This document shows, one piece after another, positions 1-10,357 of a stretch of DNA of 64,000 nucleotides (position 1 is the stretch's first letter; each line of letters begins with the position of its first letter). The position numbers and the translations under genes are program-made. Under the pieces are notes generated by a model. It was not told the origin of the DNA and searched no databases. It worked only from the letters and a program-made list of their open reading frames with translations. This DNA comes from Amorphophallus konjac (lineage: Eukaryota > Streptophyta > Magnoliopsida > Alismatales > Araceae). The stretch is from positions 348,786,243 to 348,850,242 of the forward strand of contig CM040121.1 of the NCBI GenBank assembly GCA_022559845.1. The letters are read 5' to 3'.

Positions 1-439
1 CGCTTCCCTACTGCGAGGAGGTCTTCTTCCTCTTCTTCCTGCTGACTCCATCGTGAAGGGGCGAGCATCTCCTTCCTCCTACTATGCAGACGTGTAAGAA
101 GAGGCTTCACCCTCTTCTTCTTCCTTCTTCCTGCCTGCCGGACGCGAGAAGGCGTGAGGCTTCTTCCCTTCAACCACCGACAAGCCTGGAAGAAGTGCCT
201 TCTTCCTCCTGCTACCCTCTTCCTCCTGTTGCGTGAAGGAAGTTGCAGAAGTCTTCATCTTGCAAGTAATCGACATACTCTGTTCGAAACAGAGTATCGG
301 TTCTTCGTCCAAAACCCTCCAATCCACTAAAAGGTAGGTTATCTCAAGTCTCGTAGCCCAAACAACCATAAATCATGATTATATTGTTCTCATTAAACCA
401 TATGTATATCATGCATATAGTTATCACTGCGTTTCGGTG

Positions 440-935
440 AAGTTTTCTAAAATTTTTGTAAATAGCGACCCTCATCAGGGTGCTAATTCTTTTTGACGCC
501 CATCAAAACGGTCGTCAATTCTCATTTGAATTAATAATTACACATGTTAAAAATTTAATATCTATTTAACCAGTTATCTGATTTAATGCATGAATAGAGT
601 TTTGGAATCCTGCTATTTTTCTTGACCTATCCATATACATATTGTCATAAAAATAATTATATTGAAAAAGTGCTACTGTTCATAGTGGAATTTTGGAAAA
701 AAAATGAAATGACGACTTGAAGTATGGCGTTTCTTTTGAAAATGATGCCACTGTCAAGGGCGCTATCTTCCTAAGAACTGGGCATGTGGCCAGGCGTCAT
801 TTACATAATACTGGAAATCAATGTATAAAAGTATATATTTAGAAATGTATAACTGTTGAATTAGCGACTCTTGCAGAGTCTTCAATTTGTGAAATAACGC
901 CCCTGACCAGGGCGCTACTTAATGAATTAAAGACA
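440..935. repeat. Cluster of short GC-rich inverted repeats in N2 LTR
   Basis: Short inverted repeats built on GCGC/GCCC motifs punctuate otherwise AT-rich LTR. Examples are GACTC-N5-GAGTC at 866-880 and CGCCC-N7-GGGCG at 898-914. Similar GCGCTA/ACGCCC pairs occur near 470-520, 750-765 and 7260-7470. The 3' LTR copy is at about 15450-15935. Function unknown; compare the arrays in N5 and N6. Confidence 0.6.
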
Positions 936-2076
936 TTGGCTAAGGCGCCAATTTCCTGTCTTCTGATTTTTTTATGATTTTTCCCGTAACCATGGATTTA
1001 TATTTATATATATGTATATATGGCACTATATTCCAATCCGTGAGTATAGTCCCACGTTTCTCGGCATTTTACCGATTACCCCTTCAACTCTCGGTGACAT
1101 ACAAGCCCTCCATTGGACATTCCGTTCCTTTGGACCGGCAAGTTAGTCATTGGGACCTCCGTAAGTCTCCTCGTAGTCTTGGATTCCCTCAAGGCTGACT
1201 GAGCTAGTTGTACCTTAAACACCTTGTACCTTTGATTGCCACGTCATGTGGTAAACCGGCCCTCTCATGTTGCCATCTTGGTCCATGAGAGAATAATTCT
1301 AGTCAGTGGAATGATGATATTTCACTAAGGCAATGTTATAGATTGAGTCCCTTATAGATGGGGTCAATCTCTCAGCTTGATTCATGTACCTTGATTGGTG
1401 GCAAGTTTAGTCATCCACTCAAGTGATCACGGCTACCTAGTTAAGGTACCGATTCTACCCAAGTTATCGACATGTCATGGTTCTCGTTGGTTTTATCATT
1501 GTCCATCTAATGTTCTTCCTTGAATTCCGTGGAACCTATCCACGAATCTACCTTGATATCCTACATGAGTTTGTTCTTGGAATTCCATGGCTATCACTAA
1601 AGTGGTTGTCTAGATATTACATGTAACAATGCCTGCGCGTATAGGGCCCGATCTGGTCCTGGGAGGAGCACCCGAAAGTACTTATGCCCATGGGAGTTAT
1701 ATTGATCGTGGTGTGGCATTGCACCGAAGTGCTTGCTTGAATCTACGACATCTCCACTATCTATCTATCTCTCTCTCGCGTGCTTGACTTGACATGACTT
1801 GCGTGGCCCGGAATGGGCAAAGTGCTTGCTTGTTAATAGCCTTTATCTCATGACATGAAAGACTTTATTGATATACTTGGTACTCGTTCGAATACTTGAA
1901 ATCTTGAATACTTGAAATCCCCTATCTTGTATCAACAGTACATGTTATTTCCTCTTGTTATCATGTTCAATTCCATAGCGTTTCATTTTTCATGATTGAC
2001 ATGCTAGACTTGCATTATCATTTGAAAAAGGTAATTACTTAAACCAACTGCTAGTTCTTGAGATATAATTCCTACT

Positions 2077-2116
2077 GAGCGTTCGCTCATCAAATTCTTT
2101 TCCCAAACTTTTCAGG
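2077..2116 (+). promoter_or_regulatory. Conserved LTR block: GAGC-N4-GCTC hairpin plus TTTTCAGG
   Basis: A perfect inverted repeat GAGCGTTCGCTC (2077-2088) is followed about 20 bases later by TTTTCAGG (2109-2116), which resembles a splice acceptor. The same arrangement is in the 3' LTR (17055-17094). Related versions occur in the LTRs of N1 (19501-19544), N4 (27841-27879, minus strand) and N5 (28959-29005, minus strand). Role not known; it could be RNA structure in the leader or a splice site. Confidence 0.45.
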
Positions 2117-2490
2117 TAATACGGACCCTGACTCGGACTCGGATGGGCAGGAGCAAGAGTGATGAGCGTATAGTTTGCAAGCGTCATGCCACTACGCCTT
2201 TTCGTGTCAAGTCGTCTTTAGTTCATGGAGTCTTATCGTCAGAACTTTTATTATTTTCAAATTTGTAATATTTAAAGGCCGTGGGCCTGATTAGACTTGT
2301 CAAGTCATGACGTTGTTTAAAGGATTAAGTTGTTATCAATGGTATCAGTATTTGATTATGTTTTAAATTCTTGTCTTAATGCGCACTCCGTTATGATGTA
2401 GAAATTCTTCTTGCTCTGATTGACATGATTTATATAAACTCGTCACGCTCTCCCCGGGTTCCTTCTGCGCTCGGGGTGTGACAGTTTTTG

Positions 2491-2503
2491 TGGTATCAGA
2501 GCC
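2491..2503 (+). promoter_or_regulatory. Primer binding site of N2 (initiator tRNA-Met type)
   Basis: TGGTATCAGAGCC, seven bases after the LTR end, is the usual plant retrotransposon complement of the 3' end of initiator tRNA-Met. It marks the start of the internal region. Confidence 0.92.
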
Positions 2504-2654
2504 TAGGATTTCAAATTCCTAGGAAAACCCAAGTCCAAGGATAAGTCTATCCCCAAACTGTGAGGATGGGTAGTGCCGTGGGTATAAGTCCTTGTAGGGC
2601 ATCCGACTACAAATTTCAACATGAAACTAATTAAGGTTAAATTCTTGTAGGACT

Positions 2655-4640
2655 ATGGCCTCTGAACGCGCACAATGGCGTGAGATGCAACAAACTGTTC
2701 AAGGCCTGACCCAGACCTTGCAACAAGTGGCTCAAGGTGGGGCACATCATGTAGCTAGCAACCTCCATCGGAGCTTTAGAAATCTCAACCCTCCGAGATT
2801 CTCAGGTTCATCAAATCCCGAGGATGCGGAGAATTGGATAAAGGAGATCGAGCGAATCTTCCGCGTCATGGAATGCGCGGATGGTGAAAAGGTGCTTCTG
2901 GCCACGTTCCAACTAGAACGGGACGCCCGTGCTTGGTGGGAGTCCGTCGAGGCCACCTTGCTCGAAGATCATGTTACTTGGGTCGAATTTGTCGAGCACT
3001 TCAATAGTAAGTATTTTTCTGACCGTGTTCAAGAGAAAAAGGCCGTAGAATTTGCTGCCTTGAAGCAACGATCCCTGTCAGTAGCCGACTACGAAGCCCA
3101 GTTCTCCCGGTTATCTAGATATGCACCACATTTAGTATGCACTGAAAAGATGAAGGCGAGAAGGTTCTTGAATTGGTTACGACCCCAGTATATCACCCAG
3201 CTTGCTCCCTTGGATATTCAAGTGTACTCAGAGATGGTGCGTCGTACCCAGTTGCTAGAAGACGCCACGGAACTGTCTGACAAAATCCGTGGTAAGGATA
3301 AAAGGGAGAATATCACAAGCCCTAACACTTTTAAACCGTCTTTCAAGAAGCGGACCAATAATGGAGGCAAACCCTCCAAGGAGAAGAAATTCAAGAAGGG
3401 CAACAACAAACCTTTCTCCATCACGGCACCGCCAAAGGAGAATTGTAAATATTGCGACAAGCCGGGTCATCAGGCTACGAAATGTTGGAGAAGGCTCGGA
3501 GCATGCCTTCGTTGTGGGAGTAAAGAACACCGTATTCCCAACTGTCCAATGATGAACGAGCAAAGTGAGCCGGAGACAAAGGAAGAGAAGCGTCCGACAA
3601 AGAAGCAAGGACGGTTACAAGCTCTCCAAGAGACGGAACCAACCGAGGGTGGGTTGGTGGAAGGTATTTTGTCTATCTGCTCTAAATCTACTCAAGTACT
3701 ATTTGATACTGGCGCCACACATTCGTTTGTTTCAAAGAAATTTGCTGCTTCATTCTCTATGGAACCTGAATGGATAAACTTGGTGATTTCTACCCCATTA
3801 GGGAATGAGTCTGATGTCACTTTCCATTACCCAAACTGCAAGATTATAGTTAAAGGCCACAACTTACCTGCAGATTTAATATGCTTAGACTTGAAGGAGT
3901 ATGATATAATTTTAGGGGCCGATTGGCTATCCACCCATCGGGCAACTGTAGACTGCCGAAATGGAAAAGTAACTTTTATGGATTACCCAGAGTTAACTTA
4001 CGTTACTCCCCAGAAGAGATCACCAGTCATCTCTGCTCTTCGAGCCCATAAACTTATCAACAAAGGATGCGAGGCATTCTTAGCATTTGTAACTGCCACA
4101 GAGGCTAAGGTAGCTAGACTAGAAGACATTCAAGTGGTTCGGGAGTTTCCCGATGTTTTCCCTGAAGACTTGCCCGGTCTACCACCAGAGAGAGAAGTCT
4201 CATTCACTATAGACCTTGTTCCGGGTGCCGGACCTGTTTCCAAAGCACCCTACAGAATGTCCCCCGCAGAATTGAAGGAATTGAAGGAGCAGCTTATGGA
4301 GCTATTGAAGAAAGGATTTATCAGACCAAGTACTTCCCCATGGGGAGCACCAGTGCTATTCGTCAAGAAGAAGCATGGATCGATGAGGCTGTGCATCGAT
4401 TATCGGCAGCTGAACCACCTCACTATCAAGAATAAATACCCACTGCCGAGGATTGATGAACTCTTCGATCAGATTTCTGGAGCAAAGTATTTCTCAAAAA
4501 TTGATCTTCGATCGGGTTATCACCAATTGAGGATCAAGGACGAGGATATTCACAAAACTGCATTCCGAAGCAGGTACGGGCATTATGAATTTATTGTTAT
4601 GCCTTTTGGACTAACAAATGCCCCTGTAACTTTTATGTAG
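2655..4640 (+). pseudogene. N2 gag, protease and N-terminal reverse transcriptase (stopped by TAG)
   Basis: Encodes 661 residues from the ATG at 2655, about 150 bases after the primer site. The N-terminal half is a retrotransposon gag domain ([16 protein letters not shown] onward). Two CX2CX4HX4C zinc knuckles follow at about residues 264-300. The aspartic protease has its D-T-G-A catalytic motif at residue 351 and an ILGADWL motif further on. RT begins near residue 500 and includes the [11 protein letters not shown] motif and the Lys-Ile-Asp-Leu-Arg-Ser-Gly-Tyr segment. Translation stops at a TAG (4638-4640) inside RT; the same frame continues after it with the catalytic core. The stop is consistent with a C-to-T change. 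Gag would form the particle and the protease would process the polyprotein. The frame up to the stop is intact. Confidence 0.93.
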
Positions 4641-5838
4641 CTTATGAATAGCATCTTTAGACCATATCTAGACAAATTTATTATGGTTTTTATCGATGAT
4701 ATCCTGATATATTCAAAGTCTGAAGAGGAGCATGAAGTGCATTTGAGGATAGCATTGCAGATATTGAGGGATAATCAATTATATGCCAAATTTAGCAAAT
4801 GCGAGTTTTGGCTGGAAGAAGTGTCCTTCTTAGGACACATAATTTCAAAGGATGGAATCTCAGTGGACCTTGCAAAGGTCGAAGCGGTAAAGAACTGGGA
4901 ACAACCGACAAATGCAACAGAAATCAGGAGTTTCCTTGGTCTTGCTGGTTATTACCAGTGTTTTATTAAAAACTTCTCGAAGATTGCAGTACCACTCACC
5001 AGGTTGACCCGCAAGGAAGTGCCGTATGAGTGGAATGAGGAATGTGAACAAAGCTTCCAAACATTGAAGGACCATCTGACCACTGCTCCAGTCTTGGCCC
5101 TTCCTATTGAAGGAGAGAAGTACAAGGTATACACCGATGCTTCCGGTATTGGCCTCGGTTGTGTATTAATGCAACAGGGAAGAGTTATTGCATACTCTTC
5201 TAGGCAGTTAAAGAAGCATGAAGAAAACTACCCGGTGCATGACTTGGAGTTGGCCGCAGTAGTATTTGCACTAAAGATCTGGAGACACTATCTCTACGGA
5301 GAACAATTCACAGTATTCTTTGATCATAAGAGCCTCAAATATCTATTCTCTCAGAAGGAGCTTAATATGAGGCAACGACGATGGCTGGAATATTTAAAAG
5401 ACTTTGATTTCACTATTCAGTATCACCCCGGGAAAGGGAATTCGGTAGCTGATGCCTTGAGTCGAAAGCCGAGAGCCCTTATAGCCAGCTGTATGATACG
5501 GGAATGGAAACTATTAGAGGACTTCTCTAGATTAAATATAAGCACAGACCAGAAAGACAGGTGTATTACTCTCTCTCACATGAGTGTGCATCCGGACTTG
5601 CTATTCGAAATCAAGATGTTACATGATGAAGATCCTGGAATGATTGAAATCAGGGAGAAACTAGATCAAAGAACCGAATTCAAGCTAGCAGTTGATGGAA
5701 GACTGATGTTTCAGGAAAGGACATGTGTCCCGGACTGTCCTAAGTTGAAAAGGAAAATTCTAGATGAAGCTCACCGCTCTAGGTATACCATTCATCCTGG
5801 AGCAACTAAGATGTACAAAGATTTAAAAAAGAACTTTA
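4641..5838 (+). pseudogene. N2 RT catalytic core, RNase H and integrase start (ends in a frameshift)
   Basis: Continues the polyprotein in frame after the TAG. The RT catalytic motif F-I-D-D is near 4689-4700. The RNase H domain starts near 5120 ([12 protein letters not shown]) and ends at the [15 protein letters not shown] region near 5465. The integrase zinc-binding region begins near 5760 ([13 protein letters not shown]). At about 5836-5842 one extra base shifts the frame: upstream residues read in one frame, and the conserved residues [12 protein letters not shown] read in another. The wrong frame runs on to a TGA at about 6005. No gene product with working integrase can come from this copy without frameshifting. 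Confidence 0.9.
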
Positions 5839-7017
5839 TGGTGGCCGAACATGAAGAGGGAGGTAGCGGACTTTGTGTCTCGCTGTCTCACGTGCCAACA
5901 AGTAAAAGCGGAACACCAAAGACCCGCCGGAAAAGTACACCCCCTCAATATTCCCAAATGGAAATGGGAAGGAATTGGTATGGATTTCATCATGGGATTG
6001 CCTAAATCCAGAGGCCGACATGATGGTATTTGGGTAATCATCGACCGACTGACCAAGTCGGCACATTTCTTGCCAATTAAAAGTTGATGGTCGGTTGATG
6101 TTTTGGCCGCATTGTATATTAAGGAGATCGTGAGATTGCATGGAGTCCCAACATCGATCATGTCTGATTGAGACCCTCGCTTCACTTCTCATTTCTGGAA
6201 GGGTCTACAACACTCTTTGGGGACGAAGCTCAACTTCAGTACTGCTTTCCATCCCCAGACCGATGGTCAGACCGAGAGAACAAACCAAATAGTTGAAGAC
6301 ATGTTACGGGCTTGCATTATTGACTTTGGCAGAGGTTGGCATGATCATTTGCCCCTAGCCGAGTTTGCATACAACAATAGTTATCAAGCCAGTATACAGA
6401 TGGCTCCATTTGAAGCCTTGTACGGCAGGAGTTGCCGATCTCCTATATGCTGGGATGAGGTTGGCGAGAAGCAACTACTAGGGCCAGATATGGTAAGAAA
6501 CACAACAGAGAAGGTTGAACTTATCCGAGAAAGACTCAAAGTAGCACAATCCAGACAGAAGTCTTATGCAGATAATAGAAGAAGGGAATTAGAGTTCCAA
6601 GTCGGAGACCATGTTTACCTCAAGGTCTCACCCGGTCGAGGAATAAGAAGGTTCGGAGTTAAAGGCAAGCTTGCACCAAGGTTCATTGGTCCATTCGAAG
6701 TACTGGAAAGAGTTGGTGAGGTAGCTTATCGCATTGCTTTACCTCCTCAACTGTCGGAGGTGCACAACGTGTTCCACATTTCCATGCTGAAGAAATATGT
6801 GCATGACCCTTTCCACGTCATTGATCATAGTAACCTAGTAATTCAAAAGGACCTCACTTATGAACAAAAGTCAATGAAGATTCTGGATCGAGAGGTCCGA
6901 GTCTTAAGAAACAAGACCGTTCCGATGGTAAAAGTGCAGTGGAACAAATGCTTGGAACAAGAAGCTACCTGGGAAACTGAAGAATCTATGTGAAGGAGAT
7001 ATCCGAAATTATTCTAA
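5839..7017 (+). pseudogene. N2 integrase core and chromodomain-like C-terminus (three stops)
   Basis: In the shifted frame the integrase zinc-finger end ([12 protein letters not shown]), the first catalytic Asp ([11 protein letters not shown]), the second Asp (within the region near 6163) and the Glu ([10 protein letters not shown], near 6270) are all recognisable. GPF/Y-type residues ([21 protein letters not shown], about 6680-6745) and the Tekay-type chromodomain end follow, closing at a TAA at 7015-7017. Stops TGA at 6085-6087, about 6169 and 6991-6993 interrupt it; all fit CGA to TGA. Role in the family: inserts element DNA into the genome, the chromodomain biasing towards heterochromatin. 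Confidence 0.9.
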
Positions 7018-7072
7018 ACCGTAAGTAATCTATACCCTCCATGTCTCTTGAATTTGGGGACCAAATTCTTTT

Positions 7073-7085
7073 AAGTGGGGGAGGG
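7073..7085 (+). promoter_or_regulatory. Polypurine tract of N2
   Basis: AAGTGGGGGAGGG directly before the TGTAGCACCC start of the 3' LTR; primes plus-strand DNA synthesis. The same 13 bases precede the 3' LTRs of N1 and, on the minus strand, N4. Confidence 0.9.
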
Positions 7086-8020
7086 TGTAGCACCCCTGGA
7101 AAATTTTAAAAGAATAAAATAGATTCTAAATAAATTTAAACTAGTAAATCTATACATGCTAATGTTGGTCAAAAATTAAATAAAATAAAAAATTTGATAA
7201 ATGGAAAATATCCTAAACTGATAACGGGCCTTACACTTAAAAGATATAACAAATGGGCCAAAACAAAATAATGCCCTCCCATAAGGCACCAATTATAGTA
7301 ATAACGCCCTTATCATGTGCGCTAATTAATACCAAGAAAAATTGGAAATAAAGCGGCGAAATATAGAAAAGTAAAAGACGACCTTGGTTAAGGCGTTATC
7401 TAATGAAAACACGCCCTCGAGTAAGGCGCTATTTAGTGAAAAACACACCCTTGTCTCAGACGTCATTTTCCCTGAGAGTTAAATAAGGAAACCGAGCAAC
7501 CATTAAGGCATGCTCGGTCGATGCATGGATAATGTTAGGGTTTTCCCTATGAAAATGGAAGCATGCGGCTGCTATCTAGGAAGGGAGAGGATCATGCACG
7601 GTAGGATTAAAACCCTGCCAATCTTGATCACAAACCCTTTCCATAACCAAGCATTAGAACCCTCCAGAACGTTGAAAGCCTTATAAAAACCATTCCCCAT
7701 CGAACGTAACTTGTTGATGATATTGCGTTCGAGGAGATTCTTCATCCTACGCTTCCCTACTGTGAGGAGGTCTTCTTCCTCTTCTTCCTGCTGACTCCAT
7801 CGTGAAGGGGCGAGCATCTCCTTCATCCTGCTGTGCAGACGTTCAAGAAGAGGCTTCACCCTCTTCTTCTTTCTTCTTCCTGCCTGTCGGACGCTAGAAG
7901 GCGTGAGGCTTCTTCCCTTCAACCACCTACAAGCCTGGAAGAAGTGCCTTCTTCCTCCTGCTACCCTCTTCCTCCTGTTGCGTGAAGGAAGTTGCAGAAG
8001 CCTTCATCCTGCAAGCAATC
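7086..8020 (+). repeat. 3' LTR of N2, first part
   Basis: Starts TGTAGCACCC after the polypurine tract and runs to the N3 insertion. Contains AT-rich sequence with GCGC-type inverted repeats (7255-7470) and a CTT-rich stretch at 7740-7990 matching the start of the window. The last five bases are the CAATC target duplicated by N3. Confidence 0.92.
8016..8020. repeat. Target site duplication of N3 (left copy)
   Basis: CAATC here and at 15250-15254. The N2 LTR sequence continues on the far side exactly as in the uninterrupted 5' LTR at about 265-275, which proves the boundaries of N3. Confidence 0.95.
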
Positions 8021-8327
8021 TGATGAGGACATCACCTCCCATGCACACGTTCACAGCTCGTCTCCTCGCCCCGGTTGCATTCGGCATGGTCTAGTTATTT
8101 AATTTTGAGTCTTATGTAATTTTTATTTGAGTCATTTGATGTATTTTCCCTTTTATTTGAGTCATGTTCCAAGGTCTCGTGTTTATTTCCCTAAGTTTGA
8201 GTGTAATTAGGTTGTCTAGTTAGCTATTGGGCCCAATTCATTGGGCTTGGCCCAAGGGCTCCCCCCTACCCCCTCGGTTATTTGTCATTAAGTCAATTGT
8301 CAGGGACTTTTGTAGAAATGTGGGTTT

Positions 8328-8339
8328 CCTATATATAGG
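8328..8339 (+). promoter_or_regulatory. TATA box of N3 LTR
   Basis: Palindromic CCTATATATAGG, also present in the 3' LTR at 13330-13341. It lies upstream of the pyrimidine-rich tract, so transcription probably starts near 8360-8375. Confidence 0.6.
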
Positions 8340-8474
8340 ACCCCATTCCCCCCATTTCAACTTAATAAATCAATGAATGAAAAAAAATGCCATTTTGTGA
8401 GTTCTATCTTTATTTTTATGGTGGAGTGAATCCATTAGTGAGGTGAGAAGCCTTAGGGAGAGAATCCCACACAT

Positions 8475-8875
8475 CCCTCTCTTAATCTCTCTCTTTCACT
8501 CCCCTTTCTCTCTCCTCCACACCCAATTTCAAAAATTTTCTCTCTCCTCCCTTCCCAACCACCACTCTCCCACCTACCCCCATTAAAGGCCACTCCCCTT
8601 CCCCACACATCCCATTACTCCACCCCCTAGTCCCAAGGGAGCATCCCCAATCACTAAGCCACCCTCCAACCATCTCATCCCTTTCCCAAGCACCCTTCCC
8701 TCTCCCCCATGCAACCCTCCACCTCCCAAGACCATTTTGAATTTGAATATCCCCTTCCCTCCATAGCCCAAAGTCACCCAACTCATTTCCCCATTGAGTA
8801 GGCCACCCCCATCCCCTTCCCTCCACTCCACTCTACCAAGAGCAGCCACCCCATCACCCTTCCTCCACCTTGGCT
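8475..8875 (+). repeat. Pyrimidine-rich tract in N3 LTR
   Basis: About 400 bases dominated by C and T on the + strand (CTCTCTCC, CCCCTTCCC and similar), with almost no G. It lies just downstream of the predicted transcription start. The 3' LTR copy is 13475-13875, and a similar tract occurs in the related solo LTR N8 (about 53655-54240). Open frames on the opposite strand here are composition artefacts. Confidence 0.7.
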
Positions 8876-10250
8876 GAGAGCCTGCAGAGAACCAGTGGAG
8901 TGCAGCAGCGACCCCATCTTCTCCCTAGCGTCCCTGGAGGTCCAAGAGCTATTGTCGGAAGCGTCTGCCTGTCTTCTTTGCAACGGAAGTGGTTTCGTTG
9001 TCGTCCGAGCACCGTGCTGCCCGGGAGAGCCGTTCTCCCTCGACTGCGCGAAGCTCTCCTGATAGAGCACTTGAACATGATTGGAAGCTCTGCCATGACA
9101 AATCCAGAGTGAATCAAGACAAGAGCCCTTCTGCAAAGTTTTTCCTCCTTCTATCTACTTTCAGAATCAAGAAGCGGAACTCCGTTCGGCATCTTGTAGC
9201 AGGAGTTATCAATTTTCTCCCTCATCCACGCGGTTCTGCTTCCCACAGTCTGCACCGACTTGTCATCATTGATCAGAGTTTCCTGGTCCTCTCTGGCATC
9301 ATTTGGCTTCCCCGTCAATTTTTCTGCGAAGAAAACTCGTCCATGGTTCCAACGACTCCAACGGTGCTCGATTCTGAGTTCGGGAGCTGTCGGGGCAACC
9401 TCTGCAACCTGCTGTTGGAATCCAGGAGCTGTCATTCCGAGAATCTGCCTCCCTGTTCGGGCCCCTACCCAGACCAGCATCGACGACAGAAGAAATTAAT
9501 AAAATTTGGACGACTTCCCCGGCCTACTACGAAGATTTTCCAGGTGTTTTCATCCCTAACCCAATTCGGTAACAGTTGCAGCAGTCAATTCATCAGTATC
9601 CTGTCAGCACCCACAGAACTGGGCAGAATAGGAAACCTCCCATCTTCGTTGTTCCCTTCTCAAATTCCCCTCCCCGTTTGGCCGGCTGAAGGCCCCTCCT
9701 TGTGTGGAGGTAGTGTTTGGATGTAACTATCATCTTCCCTTCCCCACGATCCCCCCCTTGCATGGGGTGTAGTGTTGTAATAGCTTAAACAGGTCAAGCT
9801 ACCCCGGCGCGGCATGTGGGGAACCCACGCTTCCCCGCTCGCCCTCGTCTCCGAGCGGGACCGGTTTCTTCAAACCGGTCGAGTGAGTGCTCCAAAACTT
9901 TGCTCTAATTCATACTTGTTCTTTCAATATTAGTTCATAAACTCCGCTGGCCATGACGAGAGCCCGATCCTTAAGCTCATTTGCTATAAGTGATCATCGT
10001 GGGAAGAGAGTGGAACCCGTGCCCTTTGGCACTTTGTCAGACCCTTGATTTGGGAAGCCATACCCTTGGGGAATCAAACCTTGGCCTTGCTGGCCCTCTA
10101 CCAGCAAGGGCCTAGCCCACACAACCTCCCCTTGGCATTGCCAAGTTACCCCGGGTCTTAGTGAGCATCGGGTGAGTGGTTGCTATTATCGGTCCGTTTT
10201 GAATGCTTAATTGTGCTTGCTTGTTGAGTCCTAGGTTGTGTCACATCAAT

Positions 10251-10262
10251 TGGTATCAGAGC
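10251..10262 (+). promoter_or_regulatory. Primer binding site of N3
   Basis: TGGTATCAGAGC, two bases after the LTR end; initiator tRNA-Met type. Confidence 0.92.
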
Positions 10263-10357
10263 AAGTCATTGACTTGTCTCTATCAAGTCAAGTCCTAGGG
10301 CATGCTTGCATTGGTGTCATCATCAATCCGACCCTTGCATTGATCCCCCCGATCATC

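Larger units (their letters stand above)
1..2483 (+). repeat. 5' LTR of N2 (3' four-fifths)
   Basis: Matches 7750-8020 plus 15250-17461 nearly base for base and ends with TGACA immediately before the primer binding site. It starts with a CTT/TTCTTCCT-rich low-complexity stretch (about 20-240), followed by AT-rich sequence with short GC-rich inverted repeats, then a TCTA/CT microsatellite near 1758-1785. Short open frames in it are not conserved protein domains. The 3' LTR copy differs by scattered substitutions and small indels, suggesting a moderately recent insertion. Confidence 0.93.
8021..10248 (+). repeat. 5' LTR of N3
   Basis: 2,228 bases, TG...CA ends. Nearly identical to 13023-15249 apart from scattered differences, more frequent in the first 100 bases. 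Includes a TATA box (8330-8337), an AATAAA-like signal near 8364, a pyrimidine-rich tract and C/G-rich sequence. A 245-codon open frame at 8989-9726 is retained in both LTRs, but a recent duplication explains that and no domain is recognisable. Confidence 0.94.

Noticed and set aside
2491..2503. tRNA gene fragments suggested by the TGGTATCAGAGC motifs across the window
   Set aside because: All occur directly beside LTR ends and are primer binding sites; no cloverleaf is present.
8475..8875. Minus-strand glycine- and tryptophan-rich proteins in the N3 LTR
   Set aside because: They are the reverse complement of a C/T-rich tract; the residues reflect composition only.
8989..9726. 245-codon open frame in the N3 5' LTR, retained as 242 codons in the 3' LTR (13999-14727)
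   Set aside because: The two LTRs were identical at insertion, so retention is expected. No domain, no ATG context, and the related solo LTR N8 shows no matching protein.
10238..10357. Upstream extension of the N3 ORF into the LTR
   Set aside because: It has no ATG and overlaps the LTR end and the primer binding site; the first ATG is at 10358.
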